A DNA stretch of 64,000 nucleotides from Bacteroidales bacterium (lineage in GTDB: Bacteria > Bacteroidota > Bacteroidia > Bacteroidales > BM520): the NCBI GenBank assembly GCA_016285515.1, contig JAEEQW010000004.1:1-64000 (forward strand). The letters run 5' to 3'. Under the pieces are notes generated by a model. The model made no database searches. It had not been told where the DNA came from and worked only from the letters and a program-made list of their open reading frames with translations. Shown here in pieces: positions 1 through 7,198 of this stretch; positions within the stretch are counted from its first letter, which is position 1; each line of letters opens with the position of its first letter. Position numbers and translations under genes: made by a program.

Positions 1-245
1 GAGCAAGGCTCTGAGTTTCAATCCACGCGCCCGCACGGGACGCGACCAGAATTTTAACCTGGACTACGCATTCAAGGAGAGTTTCAATCCACGCGCCCGC
101 ACGGGACGCGACTCCTTCGGTGGGATGGTAATTCGGTGCAATATTGTTTCAATCCACGCGCCCGCACGGGACGCGACAAAGTTTGCCACGAGGGTGCGAT
201 TTCCAGATACCGTGTTTCAATCCACGCGCCCGCACGGGACGCGAC
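1..245 (-). CRISPR. Type I-C CRISPR array (partial, leader-proximal end)
   Basis: Four identical 32-base repeats lie at 15-46, 81-112, 146-177 and 214-245, separated by spacers of 34, 33 and 36 bases. A partial spacer fills 1-14, so the array continues beyond the left edge. Read on the minus strand each repeat begins GTCGC and ends ATTGAAAC, the form known for type I-C repeats, and holds an internal GC-rich hairpin (CCCG-TG-CGGG inside CGCG arms). This puts transcription on the minus strand, the same as the cas genes, with the repeat at 214-245 first after the leader. In I-C systems Cas5 cuts the transcript at each repeat hairpin to give crRNAs with an 11-base 5' handle. No repeat degeneracy is visible in this part. 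Confidence 0.98.
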
Positions 246-414
246 TGTATTACTGCTAACACAAATAATACCAACTCTTTAAACGTTGTATTCCGCGAAA
301 GCAGTTTATCTTTCTAATAATTTATACACCGATTTACAGCCAAACACGATATTTGACTGATAATCAATCGGCGCGAAATTACAACTTTTTTCGCAATATT
401 TTAGGTTCGCGGAA
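246..414 (-). promoter_or_regulatory. CRISPR leader
   Basis: AT-rich, gene-free stretch between the end of cas2 and the first repeat, where a leader with array promoter and integration signals is expected. A perfect 10-base inverted repeat (ATTCCGCGAA at 290-299, TTCGCGGAAT at 406-415) brackets most of it and ends on the first base of the cas2 stop. On the minus strand TATTATTTG (270 down to 262) resembles the Bacteroidetes -7 box with one extra base and would start transcripts just upstream of the first repeat. The leader role is inferred from position. Confidence 0.75.
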
Positions 415-705
415 TTAAATAACCAATTCCGAAGTGACATCATACGAAGTCACCTTCCCTACCATTTCAATACGATTATTCCAATTGTTACCCATAAAAT
501 AGTAACGGACACTATCCTTCTCAGCATCAATAATGGCAGAAAGCCGATTTTTCAAAACAACAAATTGAGCTTCTGTCAAAACACACTCAAAGACAGAATT
601 CTGAACTCTTTGCCCATAATTTTGGCATTCCTTAGCCACTTTTCTTAACCTTCGGGCACCCGATGATGTTGTAGTCTCAACATCGTATGTAACCAAAACC
701 ATCAT
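415..705 (-). CDS. cas2: Cas2 adaptation endoribonuclease-fold protein
   Basis: 96 residues, normal for Cas2. The N-terminal strand MVLVTYDVET followed by GARRLRKVAKECQNYGQRVQNSVFEC is the ferredoxin-like Cas2 fold with the usual acidic residue after the first strand. Cas2 dimers bridge two Cas1 dimers in the spacer integration complex. The gene starts 3 bases after the cas1 stop and is the last cas gene before the leader and array, the usual I-C order. The doubled ATG at the start leaves a one-codon uncertainty. Confidence 0.97.
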   Translation of the reverse strand: MMVLVTYDVETTTSSGARRLRKVAKECQNYGQRVQNSVFECVLTEAQFVVLKNRLSAIIDAEKDSVRYYFMGNNWNNRIEMVGKVTSYDVTSELVI

Positions 706-708
706 ATC

Positions 709-1731
709 TCAGTGAATTATAAAAACAGGATAATCATCGATATCCCCTCTAATTGCCCGAGCGAGCAACAATGCCTGCACATAGGGCAAAAGGCCTATTT
801 GTATCTTCTCTTCCAAAAAAGGATGTACTATAGTTTCCGATTTCCTCTTCTGCCACGCAGAAAGAACTGTCTTACGACCGCCCTCCGTCAGCAACACCAT
901 GTCCTCTCCTGATTCGACAAAATCCATTGCGGTCAGCTGTTTTCGGTTAATGAGCGACAACACTAACCTATCCCCCAAATAAGCTCTCAGCTCTTCCATC
1001 AAATCCAACGCAAGAGACGAGCGTCCTGGCCTCAGTTTATGCAAAAAACCAACATAAGGGTCCAACCCAACCGTCTCCAAAGCTGAGGCTGTTTCGTTTG
1101 CCAGCAATGTATAAACAAAAGAAAGTAATGCGTTTACTTTATCTTTAGGTGGATGACGGTTTCTTCCATGAAAAGCGAAATCCTCCTGCTGATGAAGAAT
1201 CATCCTATGGAAAACTCCAAAATAAGAATTGGCAGCATCACCTTCCACCCCAATGAGTTGCGATGAATCTTCGGTATGCATAGCAACACGTTTGCTCGAT
1301 TCCAGCATCTTCACGACGGCATCCAATTCACCATCATCGCCATTGTCTCGAATATGACGTTGAAGAATAGTTCTATAATTCTGAATCTTCCCCGCAATAA
1401 ACAATCGGGCATAATGCATAGAACGTTCATCGTCTTCAGAAATTTGGTATTGTGTTTTTCGCAACAATACATTCCCTCGAACTGGACCTTGAAGTCGACC
1501 CACGAAATGACCACTAGGCGAAAGGAAAGAGAGAGATACTCCGTTATCAGCACAAAGTCTCATCAGTCCTGGGCTTGCCCCCATGTAGCCGAAGGTTACA
1601 ATACCTTCAATATTCATGACGGGAATACGAAATAACTCTTCCTTGTTCACGGACACCACCACATTCAACCCGTCCTTTGAAAGATAAGCATCTGGTGTGG
1701 TTACATAAAGTGTATTAAGCAATTTCCTCAT
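709..1731 (-). CDS. cas1: Cas1 spacer integrase, type I-C
   Basis: 340 residues, full length. The N-terminal beta domain (about 1-90) is followed by the helical catalytic domain. The metal-binding residues are recognisable as the Glu in GVEGDAANSYF, the His in GFLHKLRPGR and the acidic pair in LDLMEELR. Cas1 with Cas2 inserts new spacers at the leader end of the array. The start overlaps the end of cas4 by 17 bases and the stop is 3 bases from cas2, so cas4-cas1-cas2 form a tightly coupled adaptation module. No missing catalytic residue was seen. Confidence 0.98.
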   Translation of the reverse strand: MRKLLNTLYVTTPDAYLSKDGLNVVVSVNKEELFRIPVMNIEGIVTFGYMGASPGLMRLCADNGVSLSFLSPSGHFVGRLQGPVRGNVLLRKTQYQISEDDERSMHYARLFIAGKIQNYRTILQRHIRDNGDDGELDAVVKMLESSKRVAMHTEDSSQLIGVEGDAANSYFGVFHRMILHQQEDFAFHGRNRHPPKDKVNALLSFVYTLLANETASALETVGLDPYVGFLHKLRPGRSSLALDLMEELRAYLGDRLVLSLINRKQLTAMDFVESGEDMVLLTEGGRKTVLSAWQKRKSETIVHPFLEEKIQIGLLPYVQALLLARAIRGDIDDYPVFIIH

Positions 1732-2389
1732 TGAAAGATTTCTTTAGATAATAAGCCACAGTAGTTTTTTTGGTCAATACTGGCGAACAGATATCAAAAA
1801 GCGAACAGTTTTTACAACCTCGTTGCGGCACAGCTTGTGGAGTGATTCCACTGTCAAATGTCTTATGCATAGCCTCGCTCAATTCGCATGTCAACCGCCG
1901 AAGCGGTTCATCCATAGCAACGACCTCACGACGATGGGTTTCAAAATAGAATAAAGCCGCTTCGGAAATTTGAATTCCATACATTTCTTCAAGACACATA
2001 ACCTGTGCCGCCAATTGAACGGTATCCCTCTCGTCGGGTTTCTGATGCCCACGTTTGTATTCCACAGGGTATGGTTTCCAAAAACCAAAATACTTGGGAT
2101 GCGTAATTGTATTTTCTTCCGTATTGGACGGCAACAATTCTATAGCATCACAAATCCCATATAAGCCTAAAGTATGAGAAGCAACATGTACGCCACGTAA
2201 AGTTATTGTATCACCATTCTTCTGGCGATAAGCCGAATTGTCAACATTCTTGTGTAGAATCTCCCCCTCAGCAGTCAACCGGTTGTCAGCCCATTGCTGT
2301 TCGACATGAATCAACGCCCATTGGCGGGGACAGAACATATAGTGCTGAATCCCCGACAGCATGAGCATCTGATCATCATCGTACATCAT
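1715..2389 (-). CDS. cas4: Cas4 PAM-selecting exonuclease
   Basis: 224 residues. A cysteine near the N-terminus (MFCPRQWA, about residue 20) and the C-terminal cluster GCKNCSLFDIC provide four cysteines for an iron-sulfur cluster, and YPVEYKRG with the preceding acidic residues is the RecB-type nuclease motif. In type I-C, Cas4 trims prespacers and helps choose those next to a proper PAM. It overlaps cas1 by 17 bases. Its start lies 4 bases after the stop of the RhuM-family gene, so it depends on transcription through that gene. Confidence 0.97.
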   Translation of the reverse strand: MMYDDDQMLMLSGIQHYMFCPRQWALIHVEQQWADNRLTAEGEILHKNVDNSAYRQKNGDTITLRGVHVASHTLGLYGICDAIELLPSNTEENTITHPKYFGFWKPYPVEYKRGHQKPDERDTVQLAAQVMCLEEMYGIQISEAALFYFETHRREVVAMDEPLRRLTCELSEAMHKTFDSGITPQAVPQRGCKNCSLFDICSPVLTKKTTVAYYLKKSFNEEIA

Positions 2390-2393
2390 ACTG

Positions 2394-3437
2394 TTATTCC
2401 TTTATATCTGTGCCTTCTTCTTCAAGCGGCAATGCACCAAAAAATTTATCGAAATCACTTTGGAACAGACGGTCTTGCACGATTCGGTACTTTTCAAACT
2501 CCGTTTCCGCATGAAGCACAGCATCTTCGTGACTCACACTCCCGGCATTGTCAAGCAGAGGTCGCTCATCGCTGGTCAAATAGGCATCAATACGCTTGGC
2601 CCAGTCCTCCATTGTCATCGGGATGTGCTTCTTGGCACGGTTTTCGGCAAATTCCAGCACTGCGGTAACAATATGTCCCATATCCTCCAGTTCCATCTGT
2701 TTCAGGTAGTTTTTGGCAATTGAGACATCGGTCTTAACAATTTTCCCGTCAGGAGCATTCTCCCATGTGGTCAATCCCATGTGTTCCTTGTCGGCATCGG
2801 CCCGTTCCATTATCAGTTCCGCCGCTGTTCTGCCATGTACTGCATAGTGCATCTTGTTCTGCACCATTTTGAAGAATAGCCTGGTCGTGGGCGCATCGCG
2901 ATTGTAGTCTATTGCTGTGGCATAGATGTCTGTCAGTTTCTGGTAGAAACGCCGTTCCGAGAGACGAATCTCGCGTATCTCAGCCAGCAAGTGCTCAAAA
3001 TAATCCTCTCCCAAGAATGTACCGTTCTCCATGCGTTTCTTGTCAAGCACATAGCCACGTATGGCAAACTGGCGCAGTACACTCGTCGCCCATTGCCGGA
3101 ATTGTGTGGCGCGGATGCTGTTTACACGGTAGCCTACAGCGATAATGGCATCAAGTTTATACATCACCACCGTGCGTTTTACCTCACGGTTTCCTTCCTG
3201 CTGAACTGTTTCCATTTTGGAAATAGTTGCCTCTTCCTTCAGCTCACCCGTCTCGAACACATTGGCAAGATGCTTGCTGATGGCAGGCACTCCCACATCG
3301 AAGAGTGCCGCCATCGCTTTTTGTGTACACCAAATGGTTTCATCAGCATACATTACCTCGATGCCCTGTTCCTTATTCTCAATCTGGAAAATCAGGAACT
3401 CCGCCGTGCTATTTCTTATCAAACGTTTTTCTGCCAT
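2394..3437 (-). CDS. RhuM-family protein embedded in the cas operon
   Basis: 347 residues, complete. The N-terminal part (about 15-135: TQKAMAALFDV, AISKHLANVFETGEL, YKLDAIIAVGYRVNSIRA, ATSVLRQFAIRGY) and a long helical C-terminal part (DVSIAKNYLKQMELEDM, MTMEDWAKRIDAYL) match the layout of the virulence RhuM family, named after a Salmonella pathogenicity-island gene and without an established biochemical role. The N-terminal half looks like a DNA-binding module of the kind seen in phage antirepressor-like proteins; that is inference. Gaps are 6 bases to cas7 and 4 to cas4, so it is almost surely co-transcribed with them. It is not a standard I-C gene. Hand counts of GC are higher here (33 of 60 at 2581-2640, 31 of 60 at 2881-2940) than in two sampled stretches of the neighbours (20 of 60 at 5881-5940, 22 of 60 at 8401-8460), which suggests a separate origin. 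Confidence 0.9.
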   Translation of the reverse strand: MAEKRLIRNSTAEFLIFQIENKEQGIEVMYADETIWCTQKAMAALFDVGVPAISKHLANVFETGELKEEATISKMETVQQEGNREVKRTVVMYKLDAIIAVGYRVNSIRATQFRQWATSVLRQFAIRGYVLDKKRMENGTFLGEDYFEHLLAEIREIRLSERRFYQKLTDIYATAIDYNRDAPTTRLFFKMVQNKMHYAVHGRTAAELIMERADADKEHMGLTTWENAPDGKIVKTDVSIAKNYLKQMELEDMGHIVTAVLEFAENRAKKHIPMTMEDWAKRIDAYLTSDERPLLDNAGSVSHEDAVLHAETEFEKYRIVQDRLFQSDFDKFFGALPLEEEGTDIKE

Positions 3438-3443
3438 TGTTGG

Positions 3444-4286
3444 TTAAATCATCTCTTCAACGGACACACCATCTGGAAGATTGTTTTTGTCAATAGTAAT
3501 TTTGTAATCTTCAAAAGAGCGAGGAAAAACCACATTGTCTTTTTTCTCAATCTTCACGAGGTCAAATAATTGTGAGGAACGGGCATTGCCTAATTTCGAT
3601 TCGTGTTTAAACACGATTAGCGCACGGGCATTCATCTCGCCACGAGCTGCGGCATGGTCATGCTCAAAAGCGTTCATAAGAGCTTCCCACAAAAGATTCA
3701 AATCCTCTTCTGTAAAATGACACTTCTCTCCGTCAAATGCAGAGACATAGCCGTGCATACGATAGAGTCCATAGCTGACGGTTGATTTGTTGCCGAATGT
3801 GTTCACTTTGTCAGCATCCTTTTCATCAGTAATACAGCATCTCGTCAAGGAATGTGTTCGACTATCTATAGCATCAATGCTGCGAGAGAATACAAATTGT
3901 ACTGGTCCTCGCACAACTCCCAAGTCATTGCCAGTACTTAACACGGCTCCAAATGTGCGAATATCGAAGTAGCGGTCGCACAAAGCCATCCTTCCCTTTT
4001 TTTCATCATTTTCCGATTCTTCTTTTCCTTTGTTAATGATGTTGTTTAGTATGTTCCCTTGTCGAATGAAGATGTCGTATTTACTAGAATCGAGTTCGCC
4101 AGCCTCGACCTTTAAGTGAACATAATTACGCACCTTACGTTTGATACACACATCTGACACAAGACCTTCTCTCGTCTCAAAATCAATTCTCGGTTGATTA
4201 TCCATTTCTGGATCACCATTGGGATTTCCGTCCTTCACATCATAAAGGAACACGAAATCATACCTGTTTTTAATGTATTGCTCCAT
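3444..4286 (-). CDS. cas7c: Cas7 (Csd2) Cascade backbone subunit, type I-C
   Basis: 280 residues, usual for Csd2. The N-terminus FVFLYDVKDGNPNGDPEMD is the signature of this RAMP subfamily, followed by DVCIKRKVRNYV and a C-terminal region with LIVFKHESKLGNARSSQLFDLV. Several copies of Cas7 coat the crRNA and form the Cascade backbone. It follows cas8c with a 15-base gap. The gene after it is not cas4, as usual, but the RhuM-family gene. Confidence 0.97.
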   Translation of the reverse strand: MEQYIKNRYDFVFLYDVKDGNPNGDPEMDNQPRIDFETREGLVSDVCIKRKVRNYVHLKVEAGELDSSKYDIFIRQGNILNNIINKGKEESENDEKKGRMALCDRYFDIRTFGAVLSTGNDLGVVRGPVQFVFSRSIDAIDSRTHSLTRCCITDEKDADKVNTFGNKSTVSYGLYRMHGYVSAFDGEKCHFTEEDLNLLWEALMNAFEHDHAAARGEMNARALIVFKHESKLGNARSSQLFDLVKIEKKDNVVFPRSFEDYKITIDKNNLPDGVSVEEMI

Positions 4287-4301
4287 ATCTGTGTATATTA
4301 A

Positions 4302-4667
4302 TTAATTAGTACTTTCTGCGGTGTCTTTTTTGTGGTTTTTTTGGAAATAATAGCCCAAAGCAAACTCACCTTGCTCAATGGCTGAAAACCGTTGGGGGAA
4401 ACATCCATTTTCGCTAATTTTCCCTGCAATCTCATTAAGTTCATTTGCCAGATAACCACCTATCTTGCGTTGATAGATAGTTACATTCTTCGTCAATAAT
4501 TGGCCAAGGATGTAAGCAGGCTGCAAAACTGCTGCCGCAAAGTACCGCTCCTTGACCCCACTATTAACATTACCCATAGCCTTCCACTGCATTGATTCAA
4601 TGACAGCGAACAATCTGCCACACAAGTAGGCTACGCTTGTGTTGCTTTCATCCAATGTTGATTTCAT
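4302..4667 (-). CDS. cas11c: Predicted Cas11c small subunit from an internal start in cas8c
   Basis: Type I-C systems are known to make a small subunit from an internal start in cas8c. An in-frame ATG at 4667 gives a 121-residue product beginning MKSTLDESNTSVAYLCGRLF, directly before the helical block that corresponds to Cas11c (LFAVIESMQ, AAVLQPAYILGQL, YLANELNEIAGKI, FSAIEQGEFALGYYFQ). The size fits known Cas11c proteins. No Shine-Dalgarno site is visible, which is normal in Bacteroidetes. Product and start are inferred by family analogy. Confidence 0.55.
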   Translation of the reverse strand: MKSTLDESNTSVAYLCGRLFAVIESMQWKAMGNVNSGVKERYFAAAVLQPAYILGQLLTKNVTIYQRKIGGYLANELNEIAGKISENGCFPQRFSAIEQGEFALGYYFQKNHKKDTAESTN

Positions 4668-6452
4668 ATTCTTGTCTGTATTACGATTAATAATCAATTT
4701 TATGAGCGCAGCTCGCTCTGTTGAAAAGTAGTCTCCTTTCCATATTCGGATTAGAACACTTTGCAAGACTTCAAGTGGAAGCTTATTAGAGCTTCCTTTT
4801 ATAATTGCATTCCATAACAAGGCGCCCATTCTAGCCTTGGAATTGAGATCGGCTTTAGACTTGTCTCCGAGTTTTTTATCACGCTGAGTTGCATTTATTA
4901 ACATCCTCAAAGGACTATACACTAGTTCTCCATTATTGTTTTCTATTTCAATATCTCTAAACCACTCAGCTAGGTTCTTTTTGTATTCATCCAAACTGAT
5001 GGCAGTCCAATCACGAACAGCGATGCGGGCGGCAGCCGATGACAAGGTACAACTATAAAACATATTGGTGTCAACCGTGGAACCGAGATTCTTTTTACCG
5101 CTCCAAACAGACTCAAAAAGATTCTTCACCCACAAGGCCTCTGGTGAGTCAGCAACGATCAAAGGGTTGATGTCTTCAACATCTTGTCTTGTCCAAAACA
5201 CAGCTACTGTTGTATCACTAATATTAATCCTATGATTGTATTCATAATGCGCTTTTTGCTTTTCATTTCCAATAATCTCACGCCCATCAGACAGAAGAAA
5301 ATTCAATCCCTCGATATAATTCCTAGCACAATCTCGGCAAATCGATGAATTCAAATTACCTTTCAATCCGTAGGATTCAAAAGCATTTTCATTGAATGAA
5401 ACTAAAGCACAGCCTGCTGTTTGTCCCTTCGGCATTTTTACTAATCCGTGCGGTTCATCTAATACGGGACTATCTGATTTACCACAAACTGAACATATTC
5501 TTCCATTGGAAAGCTTTTGCTCATTGTCTTGGTAATGCCTGATAATGGAGGTTCTGACTTCATCTGTTTTCAATAGAACAGTATCTCCCATTACCATGAA
5601 TGTTATATTATCACTAAATGAATCCTTTGTAAATCGGAAAACAGATTCTGAGATTGCTTTTTTTAAGCCATTCTCATTGCTTTCTTCGTAGAATTTGAAC
5701 ACGGGCTCTATGTTGGGTAATCCCTCCCTATATTGTTGCAGCTTATTCAAGAACCACTGATGCTTTTTGTCTACACCCACTTCTGTAATGCCAAGAACAT
5801 CTTCATCCCTGCCCAGTAACAAATATGTCTCTTTTTTCTTGGCAGAGATTGTTTCTGTTAGGACAGACTGATTGTCATTAACAATAAACCCTTGAAACTC
5901 TCCATTTTCATTAATAACAATTGCAAGGTTGAAGAAAGCGACTTTTAAAGACATACTTTCACCCTGCTTTGTCTTTTTTTGTTTCTGTTCTTGGAGATAT
6001 TTGTTGATGGTCCCCTGTACTTCTTCCGTTGCCAACAGCATAGTAGAACCAATCATAAAGGTGATATTTCCACCCTTATTCCCATCGCTTAAGTTCAAGT
6101 ATTCGACAACGGCTTTTCTTAGTCCATTTAAATTTTGTTTTTCATAGAATTTAAAAATAGGCTTAAAAGATTTTACATCCTTATACGGCTCAAGTCGCTT
6201 TTTGAATGCTTCAAGTTTACCGACATCAACACTAACACCAAGAACCTCCTCGCTCTTATCAAGCAGAAAACGAGCTTTCCCCTTTTTAGCCGTTATGACT
6301 TCCGTCTCAACAGGCTGTCTTTCACCAACAATAAATTTTTGATACTGACCTTCTTTATCAATAACCAAAGTAATAGAGTAGTTTTCTTCTTTGAGGGCTC
6401 TATTTTTACCTTTTGTCACTCGCTTTCCAAATTCCACCAATTCCTGTATCAT
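4302..6452 (-). CDS. cas8c: Cas8c (Csd1) large subunit with duplicated N-terminal domain
   Basis: 716 residues, longer than the roughly 550-620 expected for Cas8c. The extra length is explained by two tandem diverged copies of the N-terminal domain, residues about 25-157 and 174-308. Each copy shows in order a strand pair (QKFIV / QGFIV), TEVITAKK / TETISAKK, a VLG turn, a PIFKFYE / PVFKFYE block with NGLRKA / NGLKKA, and NITFM ending in LLATEEV / LLKTDEV. Then come a four-cysteine site (CSVCG near 320, CRDC near 372) and the usual C-terminal half, including the Cas11c-like helical end. Cas8c recognises the PAM and recruits Cas3; the N-terminal region contributes to PAM contacts. The stop overlaps nothing; the start overlaps cas5c by 4 bases (ATGA). 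No frameshift was seen, so the protein looks functional. Confidence 0.95.
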   Translation of the reverse strand: MIQELVEFGKRVTKGKNRALKEENYSITLVIDKEGQYQKFIVGERQPVETEVITAKKGKARFLLDKSEEVLGVSVDVGKLEAFKKRLEPYKDVKSFKPIFKFYEKQNLNGLRKAVVEYLNLSDGNKGGNITFMIGSTMLLATEEVQGTINKYLQEQKQKKTKQGESMSLKVAFFNLAIVINENGEFQGFIVNDNQSVLTETISAKKKETYLLLGRDEDVLGITEVGVDKKHQWFLNKLQQYREGLPNIEPVFKFYEESNENGLKKAISESVFRFTKDSFSDNITFMVMGDTVLLKTDEVRTSIIRHYQDNEQKLSNGRICSVCGKSDSPVLDEPHGLVKMPKGQTAGCALVSFNENAFESYGLKGNLNSSICRDCARNYIEGLNFLLSDGREIIGNEKQKAHYEYNHRINISDTTVAVFWTRQDVEDINPLIVADSPEALWVKNLFESVWSGKKNLGSTVDTNMFYSCTLSSAAARIAVRDWTAISLDEYKKNLAEWFRDIEIENNNGELVYSPLRMLINATQRDKKLGDKSKADLNSKARMGALLWNAIIKGSSNKLPLEVLQSVLIRIWKGDYFSTERAALIKLIINRNTDKNMKSTLDESNTSVAYLCGRLFAVIESMQWKAMGNVNSGVKERYFAAAVLQPAYILGQLLTKNVTIYQRKIGGYLANELNEIAGKISENGCFPQRFSAIEQGEFALGYYFQKNHKKDTAESTN
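5529..6380 (-). repeat. Tandem duplication coding the Cas8c N-terminal domain
   Basis: The first copy is coded by about 6380-5982 and the second by about 5933-5529, joined by a 16-residue lysine/glutamine-rich linker. Similarity is clear at protein level (shared VLG, FKFYE, NGL-KA and NITFM blocks at the same spacing) but not at DNA level, so the duplication is old and both copies have been kept in frame. Confidence 0.85.
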
Positions 6453-7186
6453 AACTCTGCCTCCTCTTCTTTATATTGTTCGTAAACGACACGGTTATAA
6501 TCATCTGAAACCTTTGGTTGGATGTGTGTTGATGACAGCATTTTGATGGCATTGTCCTCTGGACATTCAAGCACTCCGTTTACAATAGCAACATCATAAA
6601 AAAACACAGGAGTAGCCTTACCTTTGTCATCATAAAACATATCATAAAACATACTTCCTATAGGATAAGTGACATCCAATGGCACATCATGCTCAGTAGG
6701 CAAAGAGAAGTCAGCAGCAAATTCTCTTGTCCCAAAACAAGGCTGATGCCAGCATTGCCCTTTCTTTACCCTACGCTCAAACATTGTGCGGTATTTCTTA
6801 ACTGTTATTGGATGTTCGCTGTTTTTGGTTTTTTCAATAAGAGTCTCATTTACATTAACCGATGCCTCTATGATATAGCCCACATCCTTCAATACAATGC
6901 TATTCCGCTGAACTCGATTCTCTGTAATATCTATCGGTTCACCCTTTGGATTCTGCTTCTTGGAAATTTCGTTCCTCTTTATTGAAGTGAATTTTATTGG
7001 ATTCAAAATGATAATTTTCCTAATAAACCACTGGAATTCTGGCTTCCAAAGGATGGATTCCAGAATGCCTCGCGCTGCTGACGGGGTCATACATGGATAG
7101 CTCATGCGCTCCACCTTCAAGTCGGGGCGCGTAAAACAGGCAAAATCGCCCGTTACTTTCAGTCTAACAATCTCTTTGTCAAGCAT
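6449..7186 (-). CDS. cas5c: Cas5c (Cas5d) crRNA-processing subunit
   Basis: 245 residues. The N-terminus VRLKVTGDFACFTRPDLKVER and the following PSAARGILESILW are typical of Cas5d, and FERRVKKGQCWHQPCFGTREF is the conserved C-terminal block. In type I-C, which lacks Cas6, Cas5 itself cuts the CRISPR repeat and stays on the 5' handle in Cascade. No cas6 gene is present in the window, in agreement. The stop overlaps the cas8c start by 4 bases, and cas3 ends 12 bases upstream. Confidence 0.97.
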   Translation of the reverse strand: MLDKEIVRLKVTGDFACFTRPDLKVERMSYPCMTPSAARGILESILWKPEFQWFIRKIIILNPIKFTSIKRNEISKKQNPKGEPIDITENRVQRNSIVLKDVGYIIEASVNVNETLIEKTKNSEHPITVKKYRTMFERRVKKGQCWHQPCFGTREFAADFSLPTEHDVPLDVTYPIGSMFYDMFYDDKGKATPVFFYDVAIVNGVLECPEDNAIKMLSSTHIQPKVSDDYNRVVYEQYKEEEAEL

Positions 7187-7198
7187 ATCTGTCTTCTC

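Noticed and set aside
1-245. Self-targeting spacers
   Set aside because: No match of the three full spacers elsewhere in the window was noticed on reading; the rest of the genome cannot be judged.
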